Origin: Diphasiastrum complanatum
Lineage: Eukaryota > Streptophyta > Lycopodiopsida > Lycopodiales > Lycopodiaceae
Direction: 5' to 3'
Length of the DNA stretch: 64,000 bases
Assembly (NCBI GenBank): GCA_029204225.1
Contig: CM055109.1
Span: forward strand, 44,267,054 to 44,331,053
Shown here: piece by piece, positions 1 to 11,284 of the stretch
Layout: every line of letters starts with the position of its first letter
How positions within the stretch are numbered: the stretch's first letter is position 1
Made by a program: the position numbers and the translations under genes
The notes under the pieces: generated by a model
The model's input: only the letters and a program-made list of their open reading frames with translations
Database searches by the model: none
Told to the model about the DNA's origin: nothing

Positions 1-1652
1 TGCTTGGCCAAGATTGGTCAACTGTCTTTGTCTGTTTGTCTTCGATGACATCAACCTTCTACACAACAGCGTCCGCTGAAGGTTTTACTTTCGAATCAAC
101 AGCAGCAGCAGGTGTGGCAACATACTGGTATTTTGGACGCGGCTTTTGCGGTTGTGGACAGTCCGGATACTTGTGGCCAGGTTCTTTGTAGTTCGAGCAT
201 AAAGGTATATATCCGATCGGCTTTCGTGGCTGCGGACAGTCAGGCGAAAAATGTCTTGGTTCACCATAGTTATAGCAATTTCCCGAGACGGGTTTCGTCG
301 AACTGGTAGACTTGATTATAGGACCAACAAATTCTGGTGGATTGTGTCTTTTCGGTGCAAACTTTGGTTTGCCTTGTTGGGTTGGTGCTGTGGTACCCTG
401 AACATAATTGGTAGTCACATCATCTTGAAATATAAAGAGCACTTCCTGAGAAGGATCTTCAACATACTTTACGTTTACAGATTTGCAATCTTCTTTAGAG
501 TGTCCAGATGTACCGCACTTCATACACCATATTCCTGAGTTCGAAGAAGAAGCCTTTGGTCTCTTGTCTGCAACTTCTGAAATTTGAACTTTCAGATCGT
601 TGAACTTCTTATTAAGATCAGCCATATTACTTTTCCGAAGCTTTTCAACTTTAGATGTCGCAGACTTATCCTTGGTGGTTTTGCTATCTTTTCGTTTGGA
701 CTTTCGTTTCTTCCTTCAATCTGCATCATCAATTTTTGTATCTGATGAGTCACTGGAATCTGATTTAGAACTGGAATGGATTAAGATTTAGATTCATCTT
801 CACTGCTGCTAGAGTCATGCTTAGACTTTCGAGTTCGTCTAGTAGAACCTCTTTTGTGTGCTAACTTGGAAGTCTTATAGTTCTCAACGCTTGCTATGAC
901 TGTTGATAAAGAAGTCATATCTCCTTGTCTGCAGTATCGATCAACTTTCGGTGGTAAACCTGCCAAAAACCACTTGACCTGCATCGCGACAAGGTACACA
1001 CCAGCTAGTTTTCCAATTAGATTCTTTACTTTTTGTGTGTACCTTCAAAGAAATTCTTTACTCTTCTTCTGCACATTGTTGAGTCGTCCGAGAATTCTGG
1101 ATGAATAACCAATTTCTCTGAACTGGTTCAGAAACGCATCTATCAGCAGTAACTAGGTAGCTACACGTCCTGGTTCAACTTGGCTGTACCATATGCGCAC
1201 TTGCTTTCTCATAAGACCAGGGAAGATCTGCAGCTTGTCAGCACCTTCGTTGTTCGAGTTAGCAATCGACTCGAACTGCGAAACATAACTGTCAGCATCA
1301 TCTGAAGATGTTTCTTTAAAATAATCATATTTAGCAGGGCCTTCCATAATCGGTTCAGGTTCAGGTTCAGGTTCAGGATCAGGCTCTGGATCAGGCTCTG
1401 GATCAGGTTCTGGTTCTGGATCAGGATCCGGATCAGGAACTGGATTTACAACTTCGGAACTTGGTTCAGTTGTAGCAGAAGCTTCAGGACGAAGGTTTTC
1501 GTGTAAATTTTCAGGATTAAGAAGATTATCAAAGAAAGTTTCGTTAAAATTCTGGAAAGGTGATTCTCGTCTTTGCAAAGATTCCTGAAGACTTTTGAAA
1601 AAGCGTCTCGAAGTTTCCAATATTTTTCTAGTCGAGCAGCTCTATCTGACAT
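1..1652 (-). pseudogene. gag polyprotein of an LTR retrotransposon, broken into three pieces
   Basis: Read right to left, this is a Gag. The N-terminal piece (1620-1153) starts with a charged helix-rich segment, then an acidic Pro-Asp/Pro-Glu repeat near residues 60-90, then the capsid-like segment with the W-Y-S-Q motif. It stops at a TAG near 1153. The capsid continues in 999-781 (the WFLAGLPPK segment and a Ser/Lys-rich tail) and then in 625-59, which carries three zinc knuckles. The first is a full CX2CX4HX4C; in the other two the second Cys is Tyr, so they are probably dead. Gag normally coats the element RNA in cytoplasmic particles. The order PBS-gag and the tRNA-Asp-type primer site suggest a Ty3-like element continuing beyond the left edge. 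At least two frame breaks make it a pseudogene. Assignment as gag is firm, the lineage is inferred. Confidence 0.8.
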
Positions 1653-1703
1653 ACACTAGGGATGGAGATGGAGTTGTCAGTTTGTATCAACTTTATTTGG
1701 CTA

Positions 1704-1721
1704 TCCCCGACAACGGCACCA
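1704..1721 (-). promoter_or_regulatory. primer-binding site, tRNA-Asp type
   Basis: On the minus strand the bases read TGGTGCCGTTGTCGGGGA, close to the TGGCGCCGTTGCCGGGGA primer site used by several plant Ty3 lineages. It lies between the LTR remnant and the gag start, as expected for priming minus-strand DNA synthesis. Confidence 0.75.
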
Positions 1722-1724
1722 AAA

Positions 1725-1793
1725 TTGTCATATGTCGTAATATACCAACATAGAATTGCTAGATTTGTATAGTATTTATGTCATTCCTGTTAC
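1725..1793 (-). repeat. 3' end of the 5' LTR of the minus-strand retrotransposon
   Basis: This short stretch matches, in reverse complement, the end of the LTR at 34590-35755 (shared block around CTAGCAATTCTATGTTGG). It is cut at 1793/1794, where the plus-strand chromovirus begins, so the rest of this LTR is missing. Confidence 0.75.
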
Positions 1794-1794
1794 G

Positions 1795-2139
1795 AGCTCG
1801 TGACCAGTGCCGAACCCTAGAGAACACAGATAGGTCAGATACCACAGTCAGGGTCGTGTCCAGCGTACACGACCAACAGGGCAAGACAGTGTGAGTAGTG
1901 TGCCTCAGCACGGTCCATAGCCATGGCGGGCCTAACACAGCCTAGGGACCCTGTCAGCAGGCCCCAGTTGGGTCTCGATGTGCAGTTGGCCACGTCAGTG
2001 ACACGTGGCCAACACTTTGCAGTTGCATGCTACCAGTCCTCACACTGGGCTAGGAGGGGCTTACTCTATATCAAGGAGTAGGCAAGGTTGGGTGGATCAG
2101 TGAGTGTTTGCCCTACTGTGGTGTTAGGATCTATTACAC
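1795..2139 (+). repeat. 5' LTR of the chromovirus
   Basis: About 345 bp, ending in TTACAC directly before the primer site. It has a TATA-like CTCTATATC near 2075 that may be the promoter. Its first ~60 bases recur at 7655. The exact first base is uncertain because AGCTCG before the TG is also shared. Confidence 0.8.
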
Positions 2140-2152
2140 TGGTATCAGAGCC
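2140..2152 (+). promoter_or_regulatory. primer-binding site, initiator-Met tRNA
   Basis: TGGTATCAGAGCC follows the LTR end and matches the 3' end complement of plant initiator methionine tRNA, the usual primer of chromoviruses and copia elements. Confidence 0.9.
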
Positions 2153-3031
2153 ATCTCCATCTTTGGGAGCTTAGTAGCAGGAGTAGAGAAAGCTATCAGA
2201 AGGTAGGAAATATTTCTCAAATTCTCAAAAAAGAATAGAGGAGGAAAATTGCTATAGGACCAGCTTTAAAATCCTTCAATTTGCTAGAATTTTCAGTAGT
2301 ATGGAGGAGAATTGTCTAGTACAGCTTCAGCGCTGATAGATCAACTCTTCTCTCTGATTTTTTGGATGTCTTTCTCAGATTTCAGAAAGGATTTAGAGTA
2401 GAAACCAGCGAGCAGGTGCATTGCTGTAGGATCAGATATCTACCTCTGAATTTTCAGAGAAATCCAAGGAAATTTGAGGGATTTTCAAGCAAATTTTCTT
2501 AGTAGGGCCAGCGTTGGACAGGGAGTTGAAAAAGTGGATTTTCATTCCTGATTTTTGAGATTTTTCAGTAGTTTGAACTTCAAACTAGTTTGTCACAGAC
2601 CAACGACCTACCACTTGAGGTCAGATCAGAGATTCAAACGAGTTTTGGGCCTTAAATTTTAGAAAAGTGGGCCAGACAGGTTGCTGTCCAACCAGCGAGG
2701 GTAGGGACATCAAAATTTCCGGATTTCTTGTTGTAAATTTCCGGTTTTCACTCGGTTTGTTGGAGCCCCACACCTGAAATCAGATCAGTCAGCTACTCAA
2801 CTCAAGAACCCGGAAATTTGGCACCATTTTGGAGTTTCAAACTGGGATTTTCCGGGACAGCAGATCTAAAATCTTGGGAAAAAGAGCTGAGAGGGTTCCT
2901 CTTCGTAATTTCTTTGGAAGTACAGTCCTCAGAAACAGCTAAGTCATCTTTCCTTTCCCTTGTACAGTTGTAAATTCGTCTTTTAGACTTTTTTTCCTTC
3001 AGAAGTTAAGGTACCTCTTTTTCAGTTCCGA
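2153..3031 (+). other. untranslated leader of the chromovirus
   Basis: No coding frame was recognised between the primer site and the first gag-like ATG at 3032. The stretch is probably the RNA leader with packaging signals, an inference from position only. Confidence 0.5.
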
Positions 3032-4799
3032 AGATGACCACTCCTCAGGGACCTGATCAACCCCTGGAGAGAGGCTTCGACGAACTTGAAACAGAAGCCT
3101 TGGGAAGGAACCTATGGAAATGGAAGAATAGGAACAGTTCGCCGAAGAACTCGACGAACTGGTTTCCAAGGAGCAGTTTCTCCAATTGGTAACAGAAGTG
3201 GATGAACTGAAGTTGGCATTAGCCAATTTCAAGTCCAGTGTGGATGACTCGTTTGCTGAACTCAAGAGCTTGATTTTGAGAATCCGCGAAAGGAAGCCTT
3301 TCCTCCACTTCTCAGTTGTCCCCTTCTCCACTTCCATCAGTTTCGGGTGAGACTTTACGGTCTCACCCCAATGTCTAAAGATTTAAAGCCTCCTACTTTT
3401 AATGGGGAAGAGAAGGATAGAAATGCAGACATTCTACAAACCTTCCTCAGCAAATGGAAGAACATTCATGCTCTTAAATAGACCCCTGACCATGTGCATG
3501 CTATTGAGGCCAGTCTTTCCTTAGGGCCTATGGCCTATAAGTGGTGGTTAAATCTCCAGGAGACTAGGCAGACTCCCCCGATCATGGAAGGCCTTTGAAG
3601 AAGCCTTCCTAAGAGACTTCCTACCTGAAAATGAACTTGATAGAGCCTGGGAAGCCTGGGAAAGAACAGTAATGGACAAGTCCCTCATCCAATATATCTC
3701 GCAGTATCGAGAAGCAATTTTAAAAATTAAAAATATGGATGATTATCAGAAAATCAGGGGATTTGTCCGTGGCCTCAAAGATGAATATAAAGTAGAGGTC
3801 CAGAGAAACTCGCCTACTACCCTTGAGCAAGCTCTCAAATATGCTCAAATCTATGATGATTCAGTGGGTAGGAAGAGGGCGAGACAACAGCCACTTTCTG
3901 AGCAGCCTCCTCAGAAAGACTTTCAATTTAAAAAGAAATTTTTAAAAAGAAAGAATCAAGATAAATTTAAAAGTGAAGCTCCTCAGAAACGCCCTTCACT
4001 CATACAGCCCTTAAAACCAGATGATTTTGAGAAAGCCAAACAAGAACGTTTGTGCTTTGTGTGTATGGGCAAGGGACACACAGTCAGACAGTGTCCCAAG
4101 GGGCCTTTCACTAAAAAAGATAAGAAAGATAAGAAACAAGTTCATCTTGTTCAGACGGTATGTTTCCCCAGTGACTCGGCAGCTTCCGAGATCAAAGTGT
4201 ATCATGGAGATCATGAACATTGTTGCCAGCTGACCTCTGCAATGCTAGCAAGACCCTTCAGCTTTGGGTCGCATGACCTAGTACGTATGCATGGGAAAGT
4301 TGGTAACCAGTCAGTAAGAGTTATGGTTGATGATGGGGCAACCCATAATTTCATCAATTACACCCTGGTTAAAAAGCTTAAACTACCAGAAGTACCTAGT
4401 CAGCATAGGTACATAGTTTCATTAGCTAAGGGTGAAGATAAAAAAATATGGGAAACTATGGTAAGTAATTTGAATCTTGGTATTCACGGATACCAAGATG
4501 AAATAAACTATCAGATAATGCACCTGGATCGCACAGACATAGTTCTTGGGAGAGATTGGCTCTATAGTTTAGGACCTTCTCTCCACAAAAATTATCAGGA
4601 GAACACCCTCAGCTTTCAGCATAAAGGCCGAGAGATCCAGTTGCATGGGGAGCATGATGTTCCCAACAGTCCTATGGTCTGCAGTTCAGAGCTCTGTCAG
4701 CTTATCGGAGACGAAGACCATCAGGTATTCTTATGTGACTTTCAGTTTATTCTTGAAGTTTCTATTCCAGTTCTATACAGCAGAAAATCAGTAAATTAG
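3032..4799 (+). pseudogene. gag-protease of the chromovirus, frameshifted
   Basis: The N-terminal part (3032-3340) holds a Glu/Leu-rich segment that looks like a coiled coil (EELDELVSKEQFLQLV) and needs a frame change near 3110. The capsid follows from 3371 and has an in-frame TAG at 3479-3481 and a one-base frameshift near 3582. From 3672 to 4799 the frame is open for 375 codons. It contains the capsid C-terminus, a CX2CX4HX4C zinc knuckle (CFVCMGKGHTVRQC, about residue 128) and a retropepsin-like aspartic protease whose active site reads DDGATHNF instead of the usual D(S/T)GA. The frame ends at a TAG just before the RT frame. Gag packages element RNA and the protease matures the polyprotein. 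The altered protease motif and the breaks argue against activity. Confidence 0.88.
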
Positions 4800-4801
4800 A
4801 A

Positions 4802-5959
4802 ACTTTATTGCCTGAAGATTTGCCACATGGTTTGCCACCTAGCAGAGAGGTAGATCATGTAATAAACCTAGTACCAGGTACAGCACCTGTTTCTAAACCT
4901 CCGTATCGGGTCAGCCGAACAGAGGATGAAGAAATAACTAGGCAGTTAATAGATTATCTTGGGAAAGGCCAAATTCAGACCAGTAGTTCACCATGGGCCT
5001 CACCATTCCTATTGGTGAAAAAGAAAGAGGGGTCTATGCGTCTTTGCGTAGATTACAGAGCCCTCAATAAAGTCACAATTAAGAATAAGTACCCTATGCC
5101 TCGAGCAGACGAGTTGTTTGATCAACTCGACGGGGCTAAGTTTTTCAGTAAAATAGACCTCAGATCGGGATATCATCAAGTCCGTATAAAGTCGGAAGAT
5201 GTCTCGAAAACAGCTTTTAGGACTCGTCACGGTCATTATGGGTTTAAGGTGATGCCATTTGGGCTCACAAATGCTCCAGCTACCTTTATGACCTTGATGA
5301 ACAGTGTCCTCAGACCATACTTGGGTAAGTTTGTAGTCGTATTTTTAGATGACATCCTTGTCTACAACAAAATGAGGAAGGAGCATCTAAAACACCTCAG
5401 AAAGGTGTTTCGATTGCTCAGAAAGCATAAGCTTTATGCTAAACAATCCAAGTGTGAATTCTTCGTTGAAGAAGTAGCATATCTGGGTCAGATTATCTCG
5501 TTAGATGGGATTAAGATGGACCCGAATAAGGTTAAAGCCATACTCAGTTGGCTGAGACCTCAGAATATTTTCGAACTTCAGATCTTTCTTGGTTTGGCGG
5601 GATATTACAGACGATTTGTCAAGGAATATGCTCAGATAGCAGTTCCCATGACAAATTTTCTTAAGGGGAAGGGAAAGGAGTTTATTTGGGAGTCCGCACA
5701 ACAGGAGAGCTTTGATGCTCTCAAAACACCCTTAGCTACAGCACCAGTTTTAAAAGTCGTCGACCCCAATCAGCCATTTGTGGTCGAAACAAATGCTAGC
5801 GACTTTGCAGTTGGTGCTGTACTAACTCAGGGTGGATGACCAGTTGCGTTCGAGAGTAAAAAACTCGAGCCAGCTCAGACTAGGTACAATGCCTATGAAA
5901 AGGAACTCTTTTCTATAGTCCATGCCCTTAAGACTTGGAGGCATTATTTGTATGGTGCC
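4802..5959 (+). pseudogene. reverse transcriptase and partial RNase H of the chromovirus
   Basis: The RT palm and fingers are well kept: [11 protein letters not shown]-type motif, [10 protein letters not shown], the [12 protein letters not shown] motif and the catalytic FLDDIL. RNase H starts with the E-T-N-A-S-D-F motif. A TGA at 5837-5839 interrupts it where related elements have a residue after LTQ-G. After Y-G-A at about 5957 the frame jumps directly to the P-D-A-L-S-R motif that normally ends RNase H, so most of the domain, including its later acidic residues, is deleted. The RT would copy element RNA to DNA, but loss of most of RNase H would block this. Identity is certain at family level. 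Confidence 0.92.
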
Positions 5960-7644
5960 AACCAGATGCCCTTAGCAGAATGCCTATGATAAACGAGTTG
6001 AGTTTTACTCAGATTCGCAATGAGTTACTCGAGTCCTTGAGAGGGAAATGCCAGCATGATGCATTCTTCTCTACTATCTGGAACTCAGTCCAAAGCAGAC
6101 AGTTACAAACTCCAGAACCAGTTCCCGGGGCTGGTGCCAGTTCATCCAAGAATACGGCAGCTTCCGTTGAGGATTATGATGAGTCCGAGTATACGTCGTC
6201 AAATGACGTTGAGGATTCTGAGCCTGTATTACCCAAGCATACCCCAGTGGTTGAGGGTCAATTGACTCAAGGATTCAAATGGAAACAGTATTCCATTCAG
6301 GATGAGTACTTGCTCTATAGAGATAGAGTATGTGTCCCCAATTCAGAGGATTATAGGTAGCAGGTCCTATATGAATGTCATGACAATCCTAGTGTGGGAC
6401 ACTCAGGCATACAGAAGACCTATGAACTTCTTTGTAGGCAATTTTTCTGGCCTAGTATGAAAAACGACGTCCGCTTGTATGTAACCAGTTGCCAGAAATG
6501 TTAAGTAAAGAAAGCAGAGCGTTTAAAGACAGGAGGGTTGTTGCAGCCCTTAGAATTACCAGCTGGTAAATGGGAGAGTATCTCCATGGATTTTATAGTA
6601 GGCCTGCCTAAAACCCAAAAGGGTAATGACGCTATATGGGTCACAGTTGACCGTCTGACCAAAATGGCTCATTTCATTCCGACCAAAACAACCGTTAGAG
6701 CTCTAGAGTTAGCAAGGTTGTTTGTAGACGGGCTATTTAAATTGTACGGTCTACCTTTCGGCATAGGTAACGACCGGGACAGTAAGTTTACTGGAAATTT
6801 TTGGAGGGCAGTATCCCATCATCTCCATACTAAACTTAATATGAGTACCACCGACCATCCACAGACGGACGGTCAAACAGAGAGGGTAAATCAGGTGTTG
6901 GAGGATATGCTTCGTGCATACGTCAACAATAAGCAGACTAATTGGGAGGAGTATCTCTCAATATTAGAGTTTGCTTACAATAGTACCAAACATTCAGCTA
7001 CGGGATACAGCCCATTTATGCTGATGTACGGTTTTCAGCCACGCTCACCCACAGTTGTAGGGTTTAAACAAGAAAAAGTTGAAGCAGCTAGAAACTTTTT
7101 AGAGGACCTAAACCAGATGATAGAACATGCTAAGCGTAGCATCAGGCAGTCCCAAGATCGAGCCAGGCATTATGCAGATCCGCACAGACGGGATGTGCAG
7201 TTCTCCACTGGTGAGAAAGTCTACTTGAGAGTCCCAGTCGACTCTAAAACCCTCAAATCAGGAGTGTGTGCTAAGTTGTCTCTAAGGTATTGTGGTCCCT
7301 TTACCATCAGTAGGAGACTAGGCGAGGTCACCTATGAACTAGAACTCCCACACAGTAGTAAGGTTTTTCCAGTCTTTCATGTAAGTCAGTTACGAAAAGC
7401 CTTAACCAGATCAGAAAATCTGGTAGGGGACAGTGTTCTAGTTCTCCCATTGGATCCTCAGCAACCTCCACATGAACCAGAGGAGATTCTTGATAGTAGA
7501 GAGACGCAGACTCGTCATACTCTATACCGAGAATATCTGGTCAGGTGGAATGATCAGCCTGTTGAGAATGCCGCTTGGGAAAGAGGCAGCGTCCTTCGCA
7601 AGATTTTTCCAGACTTTGTCTTAGAGGACCAAGACGGTTCTTAA
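5960..7644 (+). pseudogene. integrase with chromodomain, two in-frame stops
   Basis: This is the C-terminal Pol portion. It begins with the P-D-A-L-S-R motif and an acidic linker, then an HHCC zinc-binding domain (H...GHSG, CQKC), which is interrupted by a TAG at 6358-6360 and a TAA near 6503. From 6538 a 368-codon open stretch holds the catalytic core: D in DFIVGLP, D in the NDRDSKF segment, and E in QVLEDML. The GPF-type SH3-like tail follows, with HPVFHVSQL-like HVSQLRK. The final ~55 residues (EPEEILDSRE...YLVRWNDQP...W) form a chromodomain. Chromodomains are thought to steer integration to marked chromatin. Stop is TAA at 7642-7644. Confidence 0.92.
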
Positions 7645-7654
7645 GGGGGGGGGG
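7645..7654 (+). promoter_or_regulatory. polypurine tract
   Basis: A run of G residues sits between the Pol stop codon and the start of the 3' LTR, the standard plus-strand primer position. Confidence 0.8.
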
Positions 7655-7718
7655 AGCTCGTGACCAGTGCCGAACTCTAGTGAATACAGATAGGTCAGAT
7701 ACCACAGTCAGGGTCGTG
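7655..7718 (+). repeat. truncated 3' LTR of the chromovirus
   Basis: Matches the first ~60 bases of the 5' LTR with a few substitutions, then diverges after GTGTCCA. The sequence beyond does not continue the interrupted LTR of the left element, so a deletion or rearrangement removed this flank. Confidence 0.8.
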
Positions 7719-7759
7719 TCCAACAAAACATTACGTATTCTGCCACATACGGCTGGGTA

Positions 7760-8754
7760 TGTTTTGAAACTATTGTCTAACTATATGCCGCCTCATTTAC
7801 TGCCAAAAATTACATAGAAATAGTCCTCCACATACGCCTGGACATTATCTAGTATTAGCATTCCTACGAAGAGCCCACAGATTCCTCGTCCCAATCAGGT
7901 GCATTATTCTCTCGCTTTGCCTCCTGCTTAGTCCGGGGGTAGGGGGCTGCAGCTTTGGGTGTCTCTGCCGAATCTCTCACTGCCTCTCTTCAAAGTCTGC
8001 TTGCGGCTTCCGATGCCTTTCGTTGTGCCTTCGGACCTCTTCTGTTAGCTTCGTCGTCTGCACACAAAGCAGCCCGTCAAGCTATTTACCACGATGGAAA
8101 TAAACTATGACATAAAACAAGTCTAAATTGCATGCGAACGGATATAGGGCAAACTCTCACGTCAGGTGGTATGCGCTCTGCCATCTCGATCGACTTTCTC
8201 TCACAGCACCCTGGCTCTCCAACAAGCTCACACAGGCTCTCACAGCCTCTCACTAGCTCTCACTGGCTCTCTTCAACCTTTGAAAATGCCTCTCAGAATG
8301 CCTCTCACAATACACCTCACAATGGCACTCACACTGCCTATTTATCCCCACAAGTTGTTTGCCCATGTGCAGCTACTAATGATCCCGCCATGTGTTGTTG
8401 TTGTACCTGCCCCCATGTGTTGCTCTCCCATGTGCTGCTCTCCCATTGGCCCCATGGTCTGCTCTCCCATTATGCCCATGTGCTATCGTACCTACCCCTT
8501 GTACAGTGATGTTTGATAAAAAAATGTCTCATAAACATTGTACACTAAACACAGCACCCTAACCCCTTTTTTTGCATTTTTTTTGGTTTTCTTGGGCACC
8601 CTAGAGCATTTTTTGGCATTTTTTATTTAAAATAATAATAATAATTATTATTATTATTATTAAATATGGTGTCGCCCTGGTACCACATTTTCTAGGGCGG
8701 CACCATAATGGCGGTACCACCATTATGGTACCGACGGTACCATGGGGCACTATG
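7760..8754. mobile_element. right-end fragment of a hAT-like element with CTATG terminus
   Basis: It has the same layout as the right end of the element at 14152-18981: minus-strand accessory gene, CT-rich leader, poly-T rich spacer, then clustered GGTACC motifs (about 8640-8750) ending in CTATG at 8754 next to a short TA tract. The left part of the element is absent. The left boundary is approximate. Confidence 0.6.
7864..8184 (-). pseudogene. accessory protein of hAT-like element, copy 1
   Basis: This is one of three copies of a small charged protein I do not recognise. Exon 1 (8184-8161) encodes M-A-E-R-I-P-P-D. A 100-nt GT-AG intron (8160-8061) follows in phase 0. Exon 2 starts T-T-K-L-T-E-E and shares the RRHNERHRK block with the copy at 17985-18350. 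A TGA interrupts exon 2 after about 35 residues in total. The end NNAPD..EESVGSS with stop at 7864-7866 is conserved but in a shifted frame. The protein would be basic and helical in the middle with an acidic tail. Its position near the element's right end, opposite to the transposase, suggests an element-encoded accessory factor; function unknown. Confidence 0.6.
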
Positions 8755-8766
8755 ATATATATATAT

Positions 8767-9120
<354 letters not shown>

Positions 9121-9193
9121 AAAGGTAGAAGAAGCCAGTGGGAGGCTGTGGGAGCCTGTGAGAGCCTCTGCGAGCGCCAGTGTGCTGTGAGAG

Positions 9194-9644
9194 ATGGCAG
9201 GGCGCACACCAACTGACGTGAGTGTTTGCCCTGTACCTGTTCGCATGCAATTTAGGCTTCTTTTTTGTTTTTCACAGTTTATTTCCATCGTGGTATATGG
9301 CTTGATGGTCTTCTTTGTGCGTAGAGGACGAAGCTCTTGGAAGATGTTTGCCGACACAACAACGAACGACATCGGAGCAGGAAGCAGAATTTCTCGAGAG
9401 CCAGTGAGAGATAATGGCGTGACTCCCGGAGCTGCAGCCCCGTGCCTTGCGACTCTCGGACCTGCTCCCCCCTACCCCTGCTGGCAAGGGCGAGGAAACA
9501 CAGTGGATTGGAATTAACTTCACTGCAGAACAGCTAGCCATGGTCAGAGAAAGGGTCCTTCGTCGTCGGGCCAGCCATGAGGCAGAGCTACAGAATAATG
9601 CACCTGACCGGGACGACGAGTTTGTGGGCTCTTCGGCGCCCTAG
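9194..9644 (+). pseudogene. accessory protein of hAT-like element, copy 3
   Basis: Exon 1 (9194-9217) encodes M-A-G-R-T-P-T-D. A 107-nt GT-AG intron (9218-9324) in phase 0 matches the position of the intron in copy 1. Exon 2 begins R-T-K-L-L-E-D and keeps an R-H-N-N-E-R-H-R-S block, then meets a TAA near 9410. The C-terminal half is open in another frame (9447-9644) and contains GINFTAEQLAMVRERVLRRR and a final FVGSSAP. That matches the GMNFTRRQLIMVRERAARRR block of the copy at 17985-18350. The gene lies in the opposite direction to copy 1, so the two form inverted arms around 8.3-9.1 kb. Function unknown. Confidence 0.6.
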
Positions 9645-9739
9645 TAATGTAAAGCCTATGTAAGGCCCGAACTTGGAGATGAAGTGAGAATGTGCAAAAA
9701 CCAGCTCTCCAATGTGCAAAGACCAGCTATGAACTTGGA

Positions 9740-10480
9740 GAGCCTTGGAGTTTAAAATTGTGAGCAACAGTTTTGTTGCAGTTGTTTTCTTCAAGCTATG
9801 GAATCGAGGATACACACCACACAAGCACCTCAAAACGCGAAAAAATGTTGACAGAAATAAAAAAGCGTTTTCACTAGAAATGGAACAAGCACCTTGAGTT
9901 TGCACCCTCATAATCCGCATTTGAAAAATTCTTGATTCAGGCAGATATGTGAAAGGAATATAGATGACTGTTCCAAATTGTGAGTGTTAGCTGACACAAC
10001 TCAATTCTTAACATTTCTAAAAACAGCCAAAAGAAGGATATCAAATATACTGTTGAGCAAGATTCTGATGATGATGAAGAGTACAAGCCTTCAGTTAGTC
10101 AGGAAGAAAGTTCGAGCTCTTCCATAAGTCTGAAGTGTGACAGAAATAAAGAAGCGTTTTCACCAAAAATGGCAACAAGCACCTTGAGTTTGCACCCTCA
10201 TAATCCGCGTTTGAAAAATTCTTGATTCAGGGCAGATATGTGAAAGGAATATAGATGACTGTACCAAATTGTGAGTGTTAGCTGACACAACTCAATTCTT
10301 AACATCTCCAAAAACAGCCAAAAGAAGGATATCAAATATATTGTTGAGCAAGATTCTGATGATGATAAAGAGTACAAGCCTTCAGTTAGTCAGGAAGAAA
10401 GTTCGAGCTCTTCCCTAAGTCTGAAGTGTGACAGAAATAAAGAAGCGTTTTGGGTTTGCACCCTCATAATCCGTGGTGTA
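9740..10480 (+). repeat. dispersed repeat with ~290-bp tandem duplication and a Ser/Asp-rich coding fragment
   Basis: A block starting ACAGAAATAAA recurs at 9851, 10140 and 10431, giving two full ~290-bp units and a partial third. Each unit carries a frame reading KKDIKYTVEQDSDDDEEY then KPSVSQEESSSSS, which looks like a piece of an acidic nuclear protein. A single copy of the same unit is at about 34310-34580. There is no start codon or complete gene. Confidence 0.75.
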
Positions 10481-10559
10481 ATTGATAGATTTTACCAACT
10501 ATTTTCAGTGTTACACTTTGCAGACAACAATGTGATACAACCATTCCAAGGGAGACGGC

Positions 10560-10810
10560 GTATTGCAGCCAGGGTTTAAGGTTTAGGGTCCCGTGATGAA
10601 GTTGTAGCATAAGTAATTAGTAAGCTATTGGGGTTCATCCGGGGAGAAACCGATCTCATCCTACAAGACATAGTAGTGTGTGGGTTTAGGGTTTTTTATG
10701 GAGCATAAGTAAGTAGTAAGCTGTTGAAGTTCATCCGGGGAGAAACCGATCTCATCCTTTAAGAAACAATAGTGTGTAGGTTTAGGGTTTAGGCTTAGAG
10801 AGGCAGGATA
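10560..10810. repeat. dispersed repeat with GTTTAGGG telomere-like motifs
   Basis: The motif AGTTCATCCGGGGAGAAACC and the sequence up to GTGTAGGTTTAGGG occur twice here. They recur near 12830, 34150, 49085 and 49215. The second copy set at 49.0-49.25 kb is the reverse complement. Confidence 0.8.
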
Positions 10811-10817
10811 GTAAACA

Positions 10818-11078
10818 TCATTGGAAACATTCATCCAAGAAAATTATGTGGTCAAGCATAGCTTGAGCAGCTTGCATAGCTTGATCTCGAGCTTGCATAA
10901 CTTGCATAGTCTCAACATATTTCTCACCTTCAAGCCATTCTGCATAGTCTAGCTCCGCTTTTTCTTGGTACTTCAAGACCTTCTCTTCCTCAGCTGGAAA
11001 ATCCACTGATTGGAAACTAGTGGGTGTTATCTCTGAAAGCTCACCAAGCAACTTCAGTACACGTGCATAATCAAGCAC
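10818..11078 (-). pseudogene. fragment of unrecognised helical protein, copy A
   Basis: An 86-codon frame with the sequence GELSEITPTSFQSVDFPAEE, then an acidic/Gln-rich helix with ELDYAEWLE and repeated QAMQA. I do not recognise the family. A second copy with GELSETTPTSFQSMDFPAEE lies at about 48760-48870 on the plus strand. Both copies sit next to an Argonaute fragment and telomere-like repeats, so this is likely a captured exon, not a gene in its own place. No start context, promoter or full-length domain is evident. Confidence 0.55.
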
Positions 11079-11284
11079 ATGTATCGAGAAAAATTCTATC
11101 TTATATTATATGTCCAAACAGACATCTCTACAGGAAGGCCGATGCATTGTTCTTTTGACTTCACGAGCTGGGAAACCTCTACTGCAAGCATCTCCCCAGC
11201 CTCAAGATCACTTGCAGTTTCAATGTACGTTATATAAAGACACTTACTATTTTGTCTTCAATCTAGAACAAGCTGAAAAGGCAT

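Larger units (their letters stand above)
1794..7718 (+). mobile_element. Ty3/gypsy chromovirus, degenerate, with truncated 3' LTR
   Basis: The order is 5' LTR, initiator-Met primer site, gag, protease, RT, RNase H, integrase, chromodomain, polypurine tract, start of 3' LTR. A block beginning GAGCTCGTGACCAGTGCCG is repeated at 1794 and 7655, defining the LTR starts. The 3' copy matches for about 60 bases and then stops at 7718. The element landed in the LTR of the minus-strand retrotransposon to its left. Several stop codons and frameshifts and a deletion in RNase H make it defective. The chromodomain after the integrase places it among chromoviruses. Confidence 0.9.
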
